DNA from: Desulfohalovibrio reitneri
GTDB taxonomy: Bacteria > Desulfobacterota > Desulfovibrionia > Desulfovibrionales > Desulfovibrionaceae
Length of the DNA: 64,000 nucleotides
Assembly: GCF_000711295.1 (NCBI RefSeq)
Contig: NZ_JOMJ01000003.1
Coordinates: forward strand, 1,995,501 to 2,059,500
Direction: 5' to 3'
Shown here: positions 26,899 through 35,733 of the stretch, piece by piece
How the letters are laid out: each line of letters begins with the position of its first letter
Numbering within the stretch: position 1 is the first letter of the stretch
Notes under the pieces: model-generated
Told to the model about the DNA's origin: nothing
Seen by the model: only the letters and a program-made list of their open reading frames with translations
Databases searched by the model: none
Translations under genes and position numbers: made by a program

Positions 26899-27485
26899 CA
26901 GGCTTCTCCGTAGACGCGGGCGATTCTGTTTTCCATCTCGCCGAAGCCGCCCTCGGCGGAGCGTTTGTCGATGGCGTGGACCGTGACGTAGCCGCGCTCG
27001 TCGATGGTCACGGTGATGGTTCCCGGTGTGAGGGTGATGGAGTTGGCCAGAGTGGCCAGGGCCAGCTTGGACGTGAGGCGCGTTTTGAATTCCACGATCT
27101 GCGGATCAACCAGGTCGTTCATCCGGGGGTGGAAGACCAGGCGCAGCATGGCGAAGTTCGCCCAGATGATTTGCCACAGGAGCCAGACGAGGTAGCCGAG
27201 CATGCGCAGCATGAAGCGGGGGTCGAGGACCCGCTCCACCCCGGGGGGGACGAAATCCCTGGTGAGCCAGACCACGAAGGCGCTGGCGGCGGCCCCCAGC
27301 GAGAGGTGGAAGGGGTCGAACATGCCGGAGAGGATCGCCCAGAGGGCGAAGAGCATCACAAAGCGCGCCACAAGGAGCGTCGCGCCGGGAAGCCTTCCGC
27401 CGCCCCGCTCCGCGGGGTGGGTGCGGGCCCGGTGGACCTTGAGCCCGGAAAGTTGGTCAAGACCTGCGTTTTCTTGCGTCTGCAC
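26898..27485 (-). CDS. mrpE: MrpE-type antiporter subunit, first gene of the operon
   Basis: 195 residues starting at a GTG with GGAG 8 nt upstream. After a polar N-terminal extension come two to three transmembrane helices and the MrpE core (DPRFMLRMLGYLVWLLWQI; PGTITVTIDERGYVTVHAID). It opens an operon of eleven close or overlapping genes on the minus strand down to 19371, giving the order E-F-G-MbhD-MbhE/B-C-D-D-small-D-cNMP. The complex probably exchanges Na+ and protons across the inner membrane. Confidence 0.88.
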   Translation of the reverse strand: MQTQENAGLDQLSGLKVHRARTHPAERGGGRLPGATLLVARFVMLFALWAILSGMFDPFHLSLGAAASAFVVWLTRDFVPPGVERVLDPRFMLRMLGYLVWLLWQIIWANFAMLRLVFHPRMNDLVDPQIVEFKTRLTSKLALATLANSITLTPGTITVTIDERGYVTVHAIDKRSAEGGFGEMENRIARVYGEA

Positions 27486-27756
27486 GTCGTTACTCCACTG
27501 CGTGTTCGGGGAAGCCCGCGAAGCGGGCCGCGGTCAGGTGAGGCACCCCCGCCCGCCAGCCGCATAAACTAGTAAATCTAAGCATTGTGTTTCATTTTGT
27601 AAAGCCTCGAAACGTGGCACCCCCGCCGCGCCGAGGCCTCTTTCGGGTGCGTTGACCGCGTCCTTTCCAACTTGCCGGGCCCCGCTCGGCTCCCTGAAAA
27701 ATCCGGCCCGGAGGGGGAAGCCCCCCCGGCCGTGTCGTCGCTTCCGGTTCGGCGGT

Positions 27757-28221
27757 CTAGTGGCCCATGCCGACGAGGCCGCTGGCCGAGAGCGCGATGA
27801 GGAAGACAACCCACAAGCCCAGCACGGCCCACAGGGGGTGCCTGTTCTTGGGATCGGTCATGTACGAGATGGAGGACAGGACCAGTGCCGGGGCCGCGCA
27901 GACGCCGCCCAGGAACAGGCCGAACTGGGTCAGTCCGTCGCCGAAGGCCAGATGGTCCATCCAGAAGTGGCCGCCGGGGAACTCGCTGCCGCGGACGCGC
28001 CACACTTCCAGGGCGTCCTTGCCCTCCCAGATGGCGCCGAAGAGGTGGCGCGGGTCGATGACGTTGGCGTCCGGGAAGGCCAGGGCCACCACGGGCCCGA
28101 CCATGCAGACGAGGGCGGAGAGCACGCAGAGCCAGTAGACGGTGTCGCCGTATATGATCTGCGCCTTGGGCATGACCGGACGATCGGCCGGTGCGCACGT
28201 TTCCTTGAATTCCTTGGTCAT
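27757..28221 (-). CDS. Conserved membrane protein paired with the TauE/SafE exporter
   Basis: 154 residues with about four transmembrane helices (VYWLCVLSALVCMVGPVVALAF; FGLFLGGVCAAPALVLSSISYM; PLWAVLGLWVVFLIALSASGLVG) and a soluble middle section. I cannot name its family. It starts 12 bp after the exporter's stop codon, so it is co-transcribed and may be an accessory subunit. Confidence 0.72.
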   Translation of the reverse strand: MTKEFKETCAPADRPVMPKAQIIYGDTVYWLCVLSALVCMVGPVVALAFPDANVIDPRHLFGAIWEGKDALEVWRVRGSEFPGGHFWMDHLAFGDGLTQFGLFLGGVCAAPALVLSSISYMTDPKNRHPLWAVLGLWVVFLIALSASGLVGMGH

Positions 28222-28233
28222 GTCGCTCCTCCC

Positions 28234-29337
28234 TTACTTGGACTTGTAGCCGGGCAGAACACCGGTCAGGATGAGGACCACGGCCGTCACGATGACGCCC
28301 AGGACCGAGAAGGTCACGGAGTTGGGCGGCTGGTTGGCGATGACGTTCATCATGTTCAGGCCCTTGGTCAGCAGGCCGTAGGCGGAGAAGAACATGATGC
28401 CGATGAGCAGGATGCGGATGAACCCGGCCTTGACCCGCATGAGGATATAGGCGCCCACCAGCCCGCCAAGCACCTGGCCCACGAGCCAGGGAGCGGCGAA
28501 GAGAGGGATGATGGCGCCGGACAGCAGGTAGGGCCACAGGGCAACGCAGTCGCCCATGCCCAGCAGCACGCCGGAGCAGGCCGCGGCCACCTTCAGGGGC
28601 ACGGCCATGATGATGTTCAGGGCGGGGACGATGGCCCAGCCCGCGCCCAGCCCGAAGAAGCCGGAGAGCAGGCCCACACCGGTCACCGCCACGCCCATCA
28701 GCGCGGCGCGGGTGACCTTGTATTCGCAGACCTTGCCTTCGGAGGCCTCGTAGTAGGGCTGGGTGAGGTCCAGTTTCTCGGTGAACTTGTCCACCTTGTG
28801 CACCTCGGGGTACTCGATCTTCTTGCCGCCCACCAGGAAGTAGATGGCCAGCATGAAGATGATGAAGCCCAGGGCCAGGCGCACGGCGCCCTCGCCCTCG
28901 GGGCCCATGTGCTCGGCCACCAGAATGGCCCCCTGGGCGCCGCCGAAGGCGCCGATGCCGTAGCAGGTGGCCGCCAGGATGCAGATTTTCAGGTTGGCCA
29001 GGCCGCGGCGCATGAAGGGGCCGGTGGAGATGAGGCCCGAGAACATGGCCACGATGAGGCCGGTGGCGCGCACGATGAGCGAGTCCACCGCGGTGAAGGC
29101 CAGCATGATTGGCGTGAACAGCACGCCGCCGCCGATGCCGCCCATGACGGCCAGCAGGGCGATGCCGAAGGAAAGGATGAAGGATCCCAGAAGAATCCAG
29201 AAAATGGTGGAGCCTTCCATGCCGCCACCCGGGGTTTCCATGCCGGTGGTCAGGATGCCCATCCCGATGAACGAGATGACGAGCACCCCCACCATGATGG
29301 TGATCTCCAGGTAGGGGCTCTTGGTCAATTTACTCAT
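28234..29337 (-). CDS. TauE/SafE-family anion exporter
   Basis: 367 residues, eight or more transmembrane helices, with the family repeats SFGIALLAVMGGIGGGVLFTP and SGFFGLGAGWAIVPALNII. TauE/SafE members export sulfite, sulfoacetate or other organosulfur anions; in a sulfate reducer sulfite or a related oxyanion is a reasonable guess. A soluble segment of about 45 residues (YPEVHKVDKFTEKLDLTQPY) lies between the two halves. The tetR gene is about 100 bp upstream on the same strand. Confidence 0.88.
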   Translation of the reverse strand: MSKLTKSPYLEITIMVGVLVISFIGMGILTTGMETPGGGMEGSTIFWILLGSFILSFGIALLAVMGGIGGGVLFTPIMLAFTAVDSLIVRATGLIVAMFSGLISTGPFMRRGLANLKICILAATCYGIGAFGGAQGAILVAEHMGPEGEGAVRLALGFIIFMLAIYFLVGGKKIEYPEVHKVDKFTEKLDLTQPYYEASEGKVCEYKVTRAALMGVAVTGVGLLSGFFGLGAGWAIVPALNIIMAVPLKVAAACSGVLLGMGDCVALWPYLLSGAIIPLFAAPWLVGQVLGGLVGAYILMRVKAGFIRILLIGIMFFSAYGLLTKGLNMMNVIANQPPNSVTFSVLGVIVTAVVLILTGVLPGYKSK

Positions 29338-29437
29338 TTGCCATACCCTCCTCGTTGTTCCGTACGCCCGCTTTCAGGGCTCGTTGCGCAGCCGGCCGTG
29401 GGCGGAAGGCCGGATGCGAGTTTGAAAGAACGCCGCC

Positions 29438-30055
29438 TCACCCCGCTTGCCGTTCGAGGTGATGCCCGCCGTTTTCGCTGGTCAGCATGCGTCTGACCGA
29501 GGCGAAGAGCTCGGGGTAGAGGTCCTTGGGGTCGAACAGGTTGTTGGTGCGGTACTGCACCACGCCGTTGACCAGGGCGAACAGCAACCGGGCCGAACGC
29601 CCCGGCTCGACCCCGGGGGAAATGGAGCCGTCCTCCTGGCCCCGCGCCACGGCTTTCTCGAAGGACCCGAAGAGGCTGCTGTAGATGGCCTCCAGGTGCT
29701 TCCGGCAATCCGCGTTGGTGGCGGCCAGATCGTAGGGATAGTGGCGGTGGAGCAGGAGAAACAGGTTCTCCATGGAGTCCACCAGGTACAGATAGTGGGA
29801 GACCAGGCCCTGGACCATATCCAGGCCGGACTCGAAGCGGCTGGAGCTCTGGAAGGCGTCCAGCTCCCTGATGAGGGTGCGGCGGGCTTCGTCCAATATG
29901 GCCACGAAGATCTCCACCTTGGACTTGAAGTGGTAGAAGATGGTTCCCTCGGCCACCCGGGACAGGCGGGACAACTCCGACATGGAGGTCTCCCTGAACC
30001 CTTTTTCGGCGAACAGGCCGGTGGCCGCTTCCAGAATGGCGTCGCGCTTGGACAC
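29438..30055 (-). CDS. TetR/AcrR-family transcriptional regulator
   Basis: 205 residues. The N-terminal HTH (DAILEAATGLFAEKGFRETSMSELSRLSRVAEGTIFYHFKSKVEIF) is a clear TetR_N domain; the rest is a helical ligand-binding domain. Two near-identical palindromic sites lie upstream, one 26 bp before the start, so it probably represses itself and the downstream exporter genes. Confidence 0.92.
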   Translation of the reverse strand: MSKRDAILEAATGLFAEKGFRETSMSELSRLSRVAEGTIFYHFKSKVEIFVAILDEARRTLIRELDAFQSSSRFESGLDMVQGLVSHYLYLVDSMENLFLLLHRHYPYDLAATNADCRKHLEAIYSSLFGSFEKAVARGQEDGSISPGVEPGRSARLLFALVNGVVQYRTNNLFDPKDLYPELFASVRRMLTSENGGHHLERQAG

Positions 30056-30080
30056 GTTTCCTCCTCTTCCACTCCGCTTC

Positions 30081-30100
30081 CCGAGTGAGCGCTCAGTCGC
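30081..30100. promoter_or_regulatory. Putative TetR operator, proximal
   Basis: CGAG-TGAGCGCTCA-GTCG with a perfect 10-bp palindromic core at 30086-30095, directly upstream of tetR. 17 of 20 bases match the distal site. Confidence 0.6.
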
Positions 30101-30213
30101 TACGGAGCACCATCTACGTGCCCGATGTCACAAAGTCAAGCGTAAATTCAGGAGCCCCCGGCAGATGGAACTTGCAACGCACTGGAATAGTGCGGGAAAA
30201 CGACGAAAATTTT

Positions 30214-30233
30214 CCGAGTGAGCACTCGGTCGG
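30214..30233. promoter_or_regulatory. Putative TetR operator, distal
   Basis: CCGAGT-GAGC-ACTCGG palindrome followed by TCGG, 133 bp upstream of the proximal site and past the end of the VOC gene. Confidence 0.55.
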
Positions 30234-30350
30234 AGAAGTGTGAAATAGGCCGGGCAGGCATCGGGGCGTGGACTCCCGGCGTGGTTGGGTGGGAGCCGGC
30301 CGAGGGAGCGGGAACGGTAGGGATCCCCGGGGGAGGGGCCCGGTGCGCCG

Positions 30351-30786
30351 TCAATCCGGCAGGGTAAGCCCGCCGGTCTCGTCGCAGGCCACGAAGGGGT
30401 TGTGGACCAGTTCCCAGAGGTGTCCGTCCGGGTCGCGGAAGTAGCCGGAATAGCCGCCCCAGAAGACGTCCTGGGGGTGCTTGGCCACTTCGGCCCCGGC
30501 CTGGCGGGCCTCGTCCATGGCCGTATCCACCGCCTCGCGGGAGGGAAAGTTGACAGCCAGGGTGACGCCGGAAAAAAGCCGCGGGCTCGCTCGGCGGGAG
30601 GTCCGCGTCCTCGGCCAGGCCCTCTCTGGGGTACAGGGCCAGGACCGCGCCGCCGTGCAATTGGAAAAAGACGATGGCCTCGTCCGAGGCCTTGCGCGAG
30701 CGGGTGAAGCCCAGCCGCTCGTAGAAACCGGCGGAGGCGTCCAGGTCGGATACGCCCAGGGTGACGACGCTGATTCGAGGCTGCAT
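30351..30786 (-). pseudogene. VOC/glyoxalase-family gene broken by a one-base frameshift
   Basis: The N-terminal half reads from the ATG at 30786 (GGAGCC upstream): MQPRISVVTLGVSDLDASAG, FYERLGFTRSRKASDEAIVF. It leaves the frame at a run of six T on the minus strand (30572-30577). The C-terminal half continues in the next frame (FSGVTLAVNFPSREAVDTAM, GYFRDPDGHLWELVHNPF) and stops at 30351. With five T the two halves join as a normal protein of about 145 residues. It may be a recent inactivation or a sequencing error in the homopolymer. Confidence 0.82.
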
Positions 30787-31118
30787 GGCGGCTCCTTTGC
30801 GAGGGGGCTTGAGGATGAGGAAAAGGCTTCCATTTTTTGCCCGGGCGGGGAGCCGCTGTCCACCCCGCTTGGCGACAAGCCGGGCTGGGCGCGCGGCGCG
30901 GAAGCGGCGGGCGTTCGTGAAAAACGGCCCAATCGTGTGTCGATCGTGTTTCGGAGTGCGTTTGATCCGCTAGTGAATCCGCATGGTTGCAGACGTACCC
31001 AGAGGCTCTTGCTATTCATGGATTATCGCGCGTATAAGGCCAGGGTTTTCAATCTTTGCCGGGCTTACGCGCGCCGGCCGGGTCCGGCGCGGCAACCTTA
31101 TCAGGATGGAGGAGCGAC
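30787..31118 (+). promoter_or_regulatory. Intergenic region with the peptide-transporter promoter
   Basis: No gene is seen here. A promoter TTGCTA (31009-31014) and TATAAG (31033-31038), spacer 18 bp, precedes the transporter operon. A GCGCCGG / CCGGCGC hairpin lies in the leader around 31070-31091, before the GGAGGAG ribosome site. Confidence 0.5.
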
Positions 31119-32747
31119 ATGAGGAAGCTATGGATCGTCTGGGCAGCCATGCTGGCCCTGCTGCTGCTGGCCGGCTGCGGCGAGGAGCAGAAGAAGGAAG
31201 AGGCCGCCGAGGCCACGGTGGAGGAAGTGGAAGTGGTCGAGGAGGCCGCTGACGAGCCCGTGACCCTGCGTCTGGCCATGGACGCCGACCCCGTGTCCCT
31301 TGACCCGCACGTGCAGCTTTCCGGCGGCATGCTGCAGTACTCCCACATCGTGTACGATCCCCTGGTCCGCTGGTCCCAGGACATGGAGATCACCCCCCGC
31401 CTGGCCGAAAGCTGGGAGCGCGTGGATGAGCTGACCATGCGCTTCCACCTGCGCGAGGGCGTGAAGTTCCATTCCGGCAACGAGTTCACCGCCGAGGACG
31501 TGGTCTGGACCATCGAGCGCCTCAAGCGCAGCCCGGACTTCAAGGGCCTGTTCGAGCCCTTCGCCGGGGCCGAGGTCGTGGACGCCCACACCGTGGACAT
31601 CAAGACCAAGAAGCCCTACGGCCTGCTGCTGAACATGGCCACCTACATTTTCCCCATGGATTCCGAATTCTACACCGGCACCGACGAGAAGGGCGAGCCC
31701 AAGGACGCCATCAGCAAGACCGGCTGGTCCTTCGCCAACGTCAACGAGTCCGGCACCGGCCCCTTCTACGTGGAGTCCTTCGTGCCCGGTCAGAAGTGGG
31801 TGCTGAAGCGCTTCAATGACTACTGGGGCGCCGACAGGATCGGCAACCTTGAGCAGATCGTGCTGACCCCGATCAAGAACAACGCCACCCGTGTGGCCGC
31901 CCTGCTGTCCGGCGACGTGGACTTCATCATGCCTGTGCCCCCGCAGGACTACCAGCGCATCGAGGACACCTCCGGGGTGCAGCTCATCTCCATGCCTGGC
32001 GCGCGCATCATCACCCTGCAGCTCAACCAGGAGCGCCGCGAGGAGTTCGCCAATCCCAAGGTGCGCCAGGCCATCGTGCACGCCATCAACAACCCCGGCA
32101 TCGTGCAGAAGATCATGAACGGCAAGGCCACTGTGGCCGGGCAGAACTCCCCCGAGGGCTATGACGGCCACGTGCCCGAGCTGACCCCCCGCTACGACCT
32201 GGACAAGGCCAAGGCGCTGATGGAAGAGGCGGGCTACGCCGACGGCTTCACCGTCTCCATGATCGCCCCCAACAACCGCTACGTGAACGACTACAAGATC
32301 GCCGAGGCCGCCGCCTCCATGCTGGCCAAGATCAACATCGACGTCGAGCTCAAGACCATGCCCAAGGCGCAGTACTGGAACGAGTTCGACGAGCAGGTGG
32401 CCGACATCCAGATGATCGGCTGGCACTCGGACACCGAGGACTCGGCCAACTTCTTCGAGTTCCTCTACATGTGCCCCAACAAGGAGACTGGCTACGGCCA
32501 GTACAACTCCGGCAACTACTGCAACCCCAAGGTGGACGAGCTGATCCTGGCCTCCCAGACCGAGACCGATCTGGAGAAGCGCGCCGGGATGCTCAAGGAC
32601 GCCGAGCGCATCGTCTACAACGACGCCGCCTTCGTGCCCCTGCACTGGCAGATGCTGTCCTGGGCCGGCTCCGACCGCCTGCAGAACCCCGGCGAAATCG
32701 TCAACGTCATGAACTTCCCCTACTTCGCCGATCTGGTGATCGAGTAG
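31119..32747 (+). CDS. Peptide ABC transporter substrate-binding lipoprotein (SBP_bac_5)
   Basis: 542 residues. Signal peptide with lipobox LLAGC (lipidated C20), an acidic linker, then the Dpp/Opp-type binding fold (MDADPVSLDPHVQLSGGMLQ; LAESWERVDELTMRFHLREG; GTGPFYVESFVPGQKWVLKRF). The ATG at 31119 has GGAGGAG upstream; the extra 21 residues of the longer frame are not signal-like. It delivers di- or oligopeptides (or a related ligand such as nickel or heme) to the permease encoded next. Confidence 0.93.
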   Translation: MRKLWIVWAAMLALLLLAGCGEEQKKEEAAEATVEEVEVVEEAADEPVTLRLAMDADPVSLDPHVQLSGGMLQYSHIVYDPLVRWSQDMEITPRLAESWERVDELTMRFHLREGVKFHSGNEFTAEDVVWTIERLKRSPDFKGLFEPFAGAEVVDAHTVDIKTKKPYGLLLNMATYIFPMDSEFYTGTDEKGEPKDAISKTGWSFANVNESGTGPFYVESFVPGQKWVLKRFNDYWGADRIGNLEQIVLTPIKNNATRVAALLSGDVDFIMPVPPQDYQRIEDTSGVQLISMPGARIITLQLNQERREEFANPKVRQAIVHAINNPGIVQKIMNGKATVAGQNSPEGYDGHVPELTPRYDLDKAKALMEEAGYADGFTVSMIAPNNRYVNDYKIAEAAASMLAKINIDVELKTMPKAQYWNEFDEQVADIQMIGWHSDTEDSANFFEFLYMCPNKETGYGQYNSGNYCNPKVDELILASQTETDLEKRAGMLKDAERIVYNDAAFVPLHWQMLSWAGSDRLQNPGEIVNVMNFPYFADLVIE

Positions 32748-32789
32748 GCTTGACAAGACGCTTCGCAATCTCGTAGCAATCGTCCGCTT

Positions 32790-32820
32790 GCCGGGCGGGC
32801 CACGGCCCGCCCGGCTTCAT
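32790..32820 (+). terminator. Hairpin between binding protein and permease genes
   Basis: Stem GCCGGGCGGGCC / GGCCCGCCCGGC with loop AC-type, followed by TTCATTTT. Such intercistronic stems commonly stabilise or attenuate transcripts so the binding protein is made in excess. Confidence 0.6.
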
Positions 32821-32845
32821 TTTCCCCGGGGGACGCTCAAGCGCC

Positions 32846-33823
32846 ATGTTCGCCTTTCTCATCAAGCGCATCGCCCAGGCCGTGCTGGTCATGGTCATCA
32901 TTTCCGTGCTCGGCTTCGCGGTGAAGCAGGCCGTGGGCGACCCCCTGCGCGGCATCACCGGCATCCAGGTCAAGGAGGCCGAACGCGAGGCCCTGCGGGA
33001 GGAGCTTGGCCTCAACGACCCCCTGCCGGTGCAGTGGTGGCGGTTCATGACCCAGGCCGCCCAGGGCAACCTCGGCCAGTCCTTCTACTACAAGAAGCCG
33101 GCCATGGAGGTCATTCTCTCCCGCGCCCCGGCCACCCTGGAACTGGTCTTCTGCTCCTCCATCATCGTCATTCTCTTCTCCATTCCCATCGGCATCTACG
33201 CCGGGGTCAAACCCAACGCCAAGCTGGCGCGGTTCTTCATGGGGGCGTCAATCGTGGGCGTGTCCATCCCGGTGTTCCTCACGGCCATCCTGCTCATCTA
33301 CCTTTTTTCCGTTGAGCTTGGCTGGCTCCCCTCCTACGGCCGGGGCGAGACCCAGCAGCTGTTCGGCTTCTGGCAGTCCGGACTGACCACGCGCGACGGG
33401 CTTCTGCACCTCATCCTGCCCTCGGTGGCCCTGTCCTCCATCATGCTGCCGCTGTTCATCCGCCTCATCCGCGCGGAGATGAAGGAGGTCATGGAGACGG
33501 AGTTCATCAAGTTCGCCCGGGCCAAAGGGCTGAAAGCCTGGCGGGTGCTCATCGTGCACGGCTTCAAGAACACCCTCATGCCGGTCATCACCGTGGGCGG
33601 CGTGCAGCTGGGCATCATGATCGCCTTCACCATCCTCACGGAAACCGTATTCCAGTGGCAGGGCATGGGCTTCGTCTTCATCGAGTCCGTGGAGCGCGCC
33701 GACTCCTCCCTCATGGTGGCCTACATGGTCTTCGTGGGCTTCATCTTCGTGGTGGTCAACACGCTGGTGGACGTGATCTACGGCCTCATCAACCCCATGG
33801 TCCGCATCACGGGGAGGAAGTAG
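32846..33823 (+). CDS. Peptide ABC transporter permease (DppB/OppB type)
   Basis: 325 residues, six transmembrane helices. N-terminal MFAFLIKRIAQAVLVMVIISVLG, the extracytoplasmic loop with ELGLNDPLPVQWWRF, and the EAA loop (FIKFARAKGLKAWRVLIVHGFKN) that docks on the ATPases. Pairs with the next gene's product. Confidence 0.93.
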   Translation: MFAFLIKRIAQAVLVMVIISVLGFAVKQAVGDPLRGITGIQVKEAEREALREELGLNDPLPVQWWRFMTQAAQGNLGQSFYYKKPAMEVILSRAPATLELVFCSSIIVILFSIPIGIYAGVKPNAKLARFFMGASIVGVSIPVFLTAILLIYLFSVELGWLPSYGRGETQQLFGFWQSGLTTRDGLLHLILPSVALSSIMLPLFIRLIRAEMKEVMETEFIKFARAKGLKAWRVLIVHGFKNTLMPVITVGGVQLGIMIAFTILTETVFQWQGMGFVFIESVERADSSLMVAYMVFVGFIFVVVNTLVDVIYGLINPMVRITGRK

Positions 33824-33826
33824 GGC

Positions 33827-34756
33827 ATGGCCGACGAGACCCGCCTGCGCCGTTTCTTCGGCTCCCACTTCTTCTGGTCCTTCCGCCGGGACGTGACCGC
33901 CTGGGGCTCCGCGCTCATCCTCATCGTGCTCATCGTGAGCAGCTTCGGCGCGCCCATCCTCGCCCCGCACGACGTCTACGACCCAGCCTCCATCGACGTC
34001 CTCGACGCCGAGACACCGCCGATCTGGATGGAGGGAGGCAACCCCGAGTTCCTGCTGGGCACCGACTCCCAGGGGCGCGGGCTGCTCTCCACCATGCTCT
34101 ACGGCATGCGCGTTTCGGTCCTCATCGGACTGGGCGCCGTGGCCCTGCAGGCCGCGCTGGGCATCCTTCTTGGGCTAATGGCCGGCTACATGGGGCGGCG
34201 CATCGATTCCATCCTCATGCGCCTGGCCGACGTGCAGCTCTCCTTCTCCACCTACATGGTGGCCATCTTCTTCGGAGCGGTCTTTCAGGCGGCCTTCGGC
34301 ATGGGCGCCTACGAGGACCTGGCCGTGCCCCTGCTCATCCTCATCATCGGCTTCGCGGAGTGGCCGCAGTACGCCCGCACCGTGCGCGCCTCGGTGCTCT
34401 CCGAGCGCAAGAAGGAGTATGTTGAGGCGGCGCGGGTCATTGGCTTCAAGCGTTCGCGCATCATGTGGCGGCACATCCTGCCCAACTCCCTGACCCCGGT
34501 GCTGGTCATCTCCACCATCCAGGTGGCCAACGCCATCATGAGCGAGGCGGCCCTGTCCTTCCTGGGGCTGGGCATGCCCGTCACCCGCCCCTCGCTGGGC
34601 TCGCTCATCAAGTCGGGCTTCGACTACATCTTCTCCGGCTCCTGGTGGATCACCCTCTTCCCGGGCATCGCCCTGGTCGTCCTCATCCTGACCATCAACC
34701 TTTTGGGCGACTGGCTGCGCGATTACCTCAACCCCAAGCTTTACAAGGGGTCCTAG
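33827..34756 (+). CDS. Peptide ABC transporter permease (DppC/OppC type)
   Basis: 309 residues, six transmembrane helices, with the OppC_N segment near residues 10-40 and the EAA loop YVEAARVIGFKRSRIMWRHILPN. LGTDSQGRGLLSTMLYGMRVSV is the family signature. Starts 3 bp after the previous stop. Confidence 0.93.
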   Translation: MADETRLRRFFGSHFFWSFRRDVTAWGSALILIVLIVSSFGAPILAPHDVYDPASIDVLDAETPPIWMEGGNPEFLLGTDSQGRGLLSTMLYGMRVSVLIGLGAVALQAALGILLGLMAGYMGRRIDSILMRLADVQLSFSTYMVAIFFGAVFQAAFGMGAYEDLAVPLLILIIGFAEWPQYARTVRASVLSERKKEYVEAARVIGFKRSRIMWRHILPNSLTPVLVISTIQVANAIMSEAALSFLGLGMPVTRPSLGSLIKSGFDYIFSGSWWITLFPGIALVVLILTINLLGDWLRDYLNPKLYKGS

Positions 34757-34759
34757 GTC

Positions 34760-35731
34760 ATGGCCGCCGAGCATTCCCTCCTCGACGTCCGGGACCTGCG
34801 GGTCACGTTCTCCATGCGGCAGACCGAACTGACCGCGGTGGAGAAGACCACCTTCACCCTGGAGCCGGGCCAGCGCCTGGGCCTGGTCGGCGAATCCGGC
34901 GCGGGCAAGTCCATCACCGGCTTCGGCATCATCAATCTCATCCCCAAGCCGGGCCGCATCTCCGGCGGGTCCATCCGTTTCCAAGGCACCGAGCTGACCA
35001 CACTGCCCGAGGAGAAGATGCGCCAGATCCGGGGCAACCGGATCTCCATGATCTTCCAGGACCCCATGATGACCCTCAACCCGGTGCTGACCATCGGCAC
35101 CCAGATGGTCGAAACGCTCCTGGCGCACAAGAACATCACCCGCAAGGAAGCCGAGCGCATCTCCCGGAAGAAGCTGGGGCAGGTGGCCATCCCCTCGCCG
35201 GAAAAGCGCCTCAAGCAGTACCCGCATGAGTTTTCCGGCGGTATGCGGCAGCGCATCGTCATCGCCATCGCCCTGCTGACCAACCCCTCACTCATCGTGG
35301 CGGACGAGCCCACCACCGCCCTGGACGTGACCATCCAGGCGGACATCATGGAACTGCTGCTGCACCTGTGCGAGAACGAGCACATGGGGCTCATCCTCAT
35401 CACCCACGACTTGGCCGTGGTCTCCCAGGTCACCCAGAAGATCGCCGTCATGTACGCCGGGCGCATCGTGGAGCTGGGCGACGCCAACCAGGTGGTGGAG
35501 AACCCGCAGCACCCCTACACCAAGGGGCTGCTGGCCGCCCTGCCGCAGGGCGTGGAGCGCGGCCGCAAGCTCAACCAGATTCCCGGCGTCATGCCCGGCC
35601 TGAGCAGCATGCCCCCGGGCTGCCCCTTCCATAACCGGTGCTCCCGCTGCGAGGAGATCTGCCGCTCCCGCTCGCCCATTCTGGAAGACAAGGAAACCGG
35701 CTGCCTGGCCGCCTGCCACCTGCTGGAGTAA
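34760..35731 (+). CDS. Peptide ABC transporter ATP-binding protein (DppD/OppD type)
   Basis: 323 residues. Walker A GESGAGKS, Q-loop in MIFQDPMMTLNP, ABC signature FSGGMRQR, Walker B LIVADEPTTAL and H-loop ITHD. The C-terminal oligopeptide/dipeptide domain has the Cys-rich motif CPFHNRCSRCEEICRSRSP, which binds an Fe-S cluster or metal in some relatives. Confidence 0.94.
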   Translation: MAAEHSLLDVRDLRVTFSMRQTELTAVEKTTFTLEPGQRLGLVGESGAGKSITGFGIINLIPKPGRISGGSIRFQGTELTTLPEEKMRQIRGNRISMIFQDPMMTLNPVLTIGTQMVETLLAHKNITRKEAERISRKKLGQVAIPSPEKRLKQYPHEFSGGMRQRIVIAIALLTNPSLIVADEPTTALDVTIQADIMELLLHLCENEHMGLILITHDLAVVSQVTQKIAVMYAGRIVELGDANQVVENPQHPYTKGLLAALPQGVERGRKLNQIPGVMPGLSSMPPGCPFHNRCSRCEEICRSRSPILEDKETGCLAACHLLE

Positions 35732-35733
35732 TC

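Noticed and set aside
27600-27630. Sigma-54-like GGCAC...C promoter (TGGCACCCCCGCC)
   Set aside because: Points the wrong way for both neighbouring genes, and the -12 GC element is poor; GGCACCCCCGCC also recurs 70 bp away as simple GC-rich sequence.
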